Positions 5,906 to 8,478 of a DNA stretch of 8,478 nucleotides are shown piece after piece. Under the pieces are notes generated by a model, which searched no databases, was not told the origin of the DNA, and worked only from the letters and a program-made list of their open reading frames with translations. This DNA is from Fidelibacterota bacterium (lineage in GTDB: Bacteria > Fidelibacterota > UBA2242). Numbering within the stretch: position 1 is the stretch's first letter; each line of letters begins with the position of its first letter. The stretch spans positions 1 through 8,478 of the forward strand of contig JALOAB010000091.1 of assembly GCA_023229045.1 (NCBI GenBank). Reading direction: 5' to 3'. A program made the translations under genes and the position numbers.

Positions 5906-6931
5906 ATGCCGAAAATTAAAAACCTCATCGCAGAATTAGAACGGAATCGTATTTCATATCGGGAAGAGCAATCTCTGGCACAGTTCACCACGCTGAGAGT
6001 GGGTGGAAATGCGCGATTGTTAGTTACGGCTGATGATTTTAATGCGCTTGAATTAAGCGTGCGGTTGGCGGTCGCCAATCAGGTGCCGTTTCGGGTGATC
6101 GGCTGTGGGAGTAATTTAATCATTTCGGGTCGCGGTTTTGACGGACTGATAATTTTAAACCGGTCAAAATCATGGGAAATAATCGGCGAAACCAAAGTTA
6201 GTAAGCCGAAGAGGATTACATCGCGATATAATCCGATCGATGAGGAATTGCGAGCCGGAGAGGCGGATGTAAGTTCTTTACCCAAAAAAATAGTCCGGGT
6301 TGATTCGGGATTCAGCAATAGCGCCCTGATTGAGGAGATGTTTAAACAAGGTCTGACCGGATTGGAATGGTTCAGCGGGATTCCTTCGACCGTCGGCGGA
6401 GCGGTTTATATGAACATGCACGGTGCGCATGCATATTTTGGTCATCTGGTTCACCGGGCTCAATTGACCGATGGTGTTACCACGAAAATTGTCGATAATG
6501 CCTATTTTCAATTCGCTTACGACTTCAGCATTTTACAGCAAACCAAGGAAATTGTACTATGGATTGAATTGCTACTCGATGCCGGAAATGTTGAACAAGC
6601 CGGGCAGAAAGCCAAAGAGTGGCGGTTGCTCAAATCCCGACAACCGCGGCGTTCAGCCGGATGCATTTTTAAAAATCTAGCGCCTGAAATCCAGAAAAAA
6701 TATAACTTACCGACTTCATCAATCGGATACCTGATTGATAAAGTTTTAAACCTTAGGGGCTATCGTATTGGCGGCGCATTCATTTCTGAAAAACATGCCG
6801 CCTTTATTGAAAATGATGGTACCGCCAAAGCCGATGATGTGTACCAACTTGTAGAATTAATCAAAGTCAAAGCGCATGACGCGCTCGGTTTGGAATTGGA
6901 GACCGAGGTTGAATTTGTTGGAAAATTTTAA
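5906..6931 (+). CDS. murB: UDP-N-acetylenolpyruvoylglucosamine reductase MurB, divergent
   Basis: Reduces UDP-GlcNAc-enolpyruvate to UDP-MurNAc with NADPH and bound FAD, the second committed step of peptidoglycan synthesis, in the cytoplasm. FAD-domain motifs are present: TTLRVGGNA (28-36), VIGCGSNLIISGRGFDGLIIL (from 64) and GIPSTVGGAVYMN (158-170). So is the substrate domain: SIGYLID (272-278), RIGGAFISEKHAAFI (287-301) and the C-terminal Glu of LETEVEFVG (331-339). Three oddities stand out. Cys253 in SAGCIFKN sits where the proton-donor Ser is usual. Y205-D206-F-S aligns with the Y-R-x-S motif but lacks the Arg. About 30 extra residues (roughly 95-125) split the FAD domain and account for a length of 341 against about 300 for type II MurB. 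The ribosome site is weak. murA follows after 17 bases on the same strand. Identity is secure, full activity less so. Confidence 0.92.
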   Translation: MPKIKNLIAELERNRISYREEQSLAQFTTLRVGGNARLLVTADDFNALELSVRLAVANQVPFRVIGCGSNLIISGRGFDGLIILNRSKSWEIIGETKVSKPKRITSRYNPIDEELRAGEADVSSLPKKIVRVDSGFSNSALIEEMFKQGLTGLEWFSGIPSTVGGAVYMNMHGAHAYFGHLVHRAQLTDGVTTKIVDNAYFQFAYDFSILQQTKEIVLWIELLLDAGNVEQAGQKAKEWRLLKSRQPRRSAGCIFKNLAPEIQKKYNLPTSSIGYLIDKVLNLRGYRIGGAFISEKHAAFIENDGTAKADDVYQLVELIKVKAHDALGLELETEVEFVGKF

Positions 6932-6948
6932 TGCTATGAAAGGCTGAT

Positions 6949-8208
6949 ATGTCCAGATTTATTATTGAAGGTAATCAGATTCTATCCGGTGAGATCGTCG
7001 TAGCAGGTAATAAAAATGCCGCATTGCCAATTATTGCGGCGACGGTTTTGACCGACGAGACTTGCGTAATTGAAAACCTGCCGAATATCAGTGATGTGCA
7101 ATCGATGCTGGCGATGCTGAGCGATCTGGGTAAGTCGGTAAAGATGCTTTCGACCCATAAGTTTCAGATTTCGGGTTCGATCAGTAAATCACGCCTGAAT
7201 GACGAATTCGCCAGTACTCTGCGCGCTTCGATCCTCTATCTGAGCGTCTTGCTGGCGCGCACCGGCGAAGTCGAAATGGTGCCGCCGGGCGGATGCGTGA
7301 TTGGTCGGCGGAAAGTCGATCAGCACTTCGACGCACTGCAGGCACTGGGCGTCAAAGTCAATATAATCGATCACGGTTATCGATTATGCCTGAAACGTCC
7401 GAAAGCCAATTACGTTTTCATGCGTGAAGCGTCAGTGACCGCGACTGAGAATGCCATGATGCTGGCGGCGGTGATCGATGGTCAGACGATTCTTGATAAT
7501 GCCGCCGGCGAACCGCATGTCCAAGATTTAGCCGAAGTTCTGCTGAAAATGGGGGCGAAAATTCAAGGCGCGGGCACCAATCGTATGACAATTACCGGAA
7601 CTAGCCGATTGAAAGGTTTTCAGCACCGCATCATGCCCGACCATATCGAAGCCGGAACTTTCGCAATCGCGGCCGCCTGCACCGGAGGCGAGGTCGTCAT
7701 TCACGAAGCTGAACGTCAAAATTTGACGATCGTAAACCTTATCCTTAGTCAAATGGGCGTTAAATTGTCCTATGGCGATGAAAAAACAATGGTCGTCAAA
7801 CCAACCAAAAACCTTGTGGCAATTCCCAAAGTCCAGGTCGGTGTCTGGCCGGTTTTTCCAACCGATCTGATGAGTCCGATGGTCGTTCTGGCGACTCAGG
7901 CAAAAGGCACAACCCTGTGCCATGACTGGATGTATGAATCGCGCATGTTTTTCGTAGATAAATTAGTCACTATGGGCGCCCAAATCGTGCAATGCGATCC
8001 GCATCGGGTTCTCGTTTCCGGACCGACGCGGCTGAAAGGGCAACCAATCGTCAGTCCCGATATACGGGCTGGCATCGCGCTGGTGATCGCCGCCCTGATC
8101 GCCCGTGGTAAAAGTAAAATCGAGAAAGCCGAGCTGATTGATCGCGGCTACGAAGACATTGTACCGCGCTTTAGGAAACTGGGAGCGAATATCAGTCGTG
8201 AGCAGTAA
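6949..8208 (+). CDS. murA: UDP-N-acetylglucosamine 1-carboxyvinyltransferase MurA
   Basis: Transfers enolpyruvate from PEP to UDP-GlcNAc, the first committed step of peptidoglycan synthesis, in the cytoplasm. The 419 residues match the family length. Key residues are all visible: K22 and N23 in AGNKNAALP, R92 in LRASILYL, the loop Cys116 in PPGGCVIGRRKVD (the residue alkylated by fosfomycin), D306 in FPTDLM and R399 in LIDRGYED. With Cys rather than Asp at 116 the enzyme is expected to be fosfomycin-sensitive in principle. AAAGG (6939-6943) lies 5 bases before the ATG, a good ribosome site. Only 17 bases separate it from murB, so the two are very likely co-transcribed and supply consecutive enzymes. 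Codon and base use look even throughout, with no sign of truncation or transfer. Confidence 0.98.
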   Translation: MSRFIIEGNQILSGEIVVAGNKNAALPIIAATVLTDETCVIENLPNISDVQSMLAMLSDLGKSVKMLSTHKFQISGSISKSRLNDEFASTLRASILYLSVLLARTGEVEMVPPGGCVIGRRKVDQHFDALQALGVKVNIIDHGYRLCLKRPKANYVFMREASVTATENAMMLAAVIDGQTILDNAAGEPHVQDLAEVLLKMGAKIQGAGTNRMTITGTSRLKGFQHRIMPDHIEAGTFAIAAACTGGEVVIHEAERQNLTIVNLILSQMGVKLSYGDEKTMVVKPTKNLVAIPKVQVGVWPVFPTDLMSPMVVLATQAKGTTLCHDWMYESRMFFVDKLVTMGAQIVQCDPHRVLVSGPTRLKGQPIVSPDIRAGIALVIAALIARGKSKIEKAELIDRGYEDIVPRFRKLGANISREQ

Positions 8209-8234
8209 ACGCGATTAGATAAAAAAAATAATAA

Positions 8235-8478
8235 TCACTTTACCCATTTTGGGACTTTATAGCCTAATTCGCGATCGTGATACAAATTTTCCCACAGGGC
8301 TTTTTCTGCCCGACGCACGATCTCAGGCGAAATATCAAACCAACGCTGAGCCAGTTCCGCGACCTCAGTCTTGACATTGCCCTTAAAACGTTCATCACTA
8401 CTTTCCAATTTCAGATAATGATTATGCAGATAGATGAACCTTTCCTTATCGCGTTTGGAAAGGCAGATGCCGTGCATG
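8235..8478 (-). CDS. Unrecognised protein, C-terminal part visible at the right edge
   Basis: A minus-strand frame enters from the right edge and stops at 8235, converging on murA with a 26-base gap. The visible 80 residues, counted from an ATG at 8477-8475 that may be internal, are strongly charged, rich in Lys, Arg, Glu and aromatic residues, and probably all helical (for example AELAQRWFDISPEIVRRAEK). No catalytic motif, signal peptide or membrane segment is seen and I do not recognise a family. The gap to murA (8209-8234) is an A-rich run with no hairpin. It is favoured as a gene because it stays open to the edge and sits neatly after murA without overlap, but it is too short to be sure. 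Confidence 0.5.
   Translation of the reverse strand, partial: MHGICLSKRDKERFIYLHNHYLKLESSDERFKGNVKTEVAELAQRWFDISPEIVRRAEKALWENLYHDRELGYKVPKWVK

Noticed and set aside
7528..7923. Minus-strand frame of 131 codons opposite murA
   Set aside because: It is fully inside murA, whose every catalytic residue is intact; the antisense translation is low-complexity and unrelated to any family.
5826..8224. Identical 12-mer GATTAGATAAAA after the GH38-like gene (5826-5837) and after murA (8213-8224)
   Set aside because: An AT-rich 12-base match between two places in 8.5 kb is expected by chance, and the second copy has no hairpin partner.
8235..8290. Short CCCA/TGGG stem near the end of the right-edge gene as a terminator
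   Set aside because: A 4-bp stem inside the coding end is too weak and the following A/T-rich run is interrupted.

Overview
The window is an ordinary-looking bacterial chromosome segment of moderate GC with compact, partly overlapping gene pairs. MurB and MurA show a peptidoglycan-making bacterium. The combination of a divergent LexA, a PAS/HisKA_3 kinase with no membrane segment, a bacterial GH38 relative and degenerate short tandem repeats would fit an uncultivated Gram-negative lineage (FCB-like), but no marker in the window settles the phylum. No rRNA, tRNA, CRISPR array, transposase or phage gene was found.

Layout. Positions 1-395 (minus) hold the N-terminal two thirds of a lexA SOS repressor that runs off the left edge. 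Its promoter and a tandem palindromic site that looks like its own operator lie at 421-472. Positions 471-696 have no gene and hold two degenerate tandem-repeat blocks: a heptamer block (471-547) and a GTCATT block with 10-11 bp spacing (554/570-696), the latter interrupted by two GC-rich hairpins. Positions 707-3011 (minus) form a tight three-gene operon, read right to left: a free-standing tandem-ACT protein resembling the regulatory end of aspartate kinase, a soluble PAS histidine kinase, and a NarL/FixJ response regulator. Gaps or overlaps are only a few bases.

Divergently from this operon, 3223-5769 (plus) encodes an 848-residue GH38 (alpha-mannosidase family) protein. Its overall architecture is intact, but every zinc ligand and the nucleophile that I can align are replaced, so it looks like a maintained pseudoenzyme. 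A hairpin follows it, then murB (5906-6931) and murA (6949-8208), which together make UDP-MurNAc. The MurB is unusual: an insertion of about 30 residues, Cys in place of the catalytic Ser, and Asp in place of the Arg of the YRxS motif. At the right edge an unrecognised gene fragment (8235-8478, minus) converges on murA.

How the parts may work together. MurB and MurA catalyse consecutive steps of cell-wall precursor synthesis. The ACT, kinase and regulator genes probably form one signalling unit, with the ACT protein as a candidate amino-acid-sensing partner. Its divergent neighbour, the GH38-like gene, is a natural candidate target. These links are inferred from gene order only. The strongest leads are the dead GH38 protein, the ACT-kinase-regulator operon, the lexA operator architecture and the phased repeat blocks.
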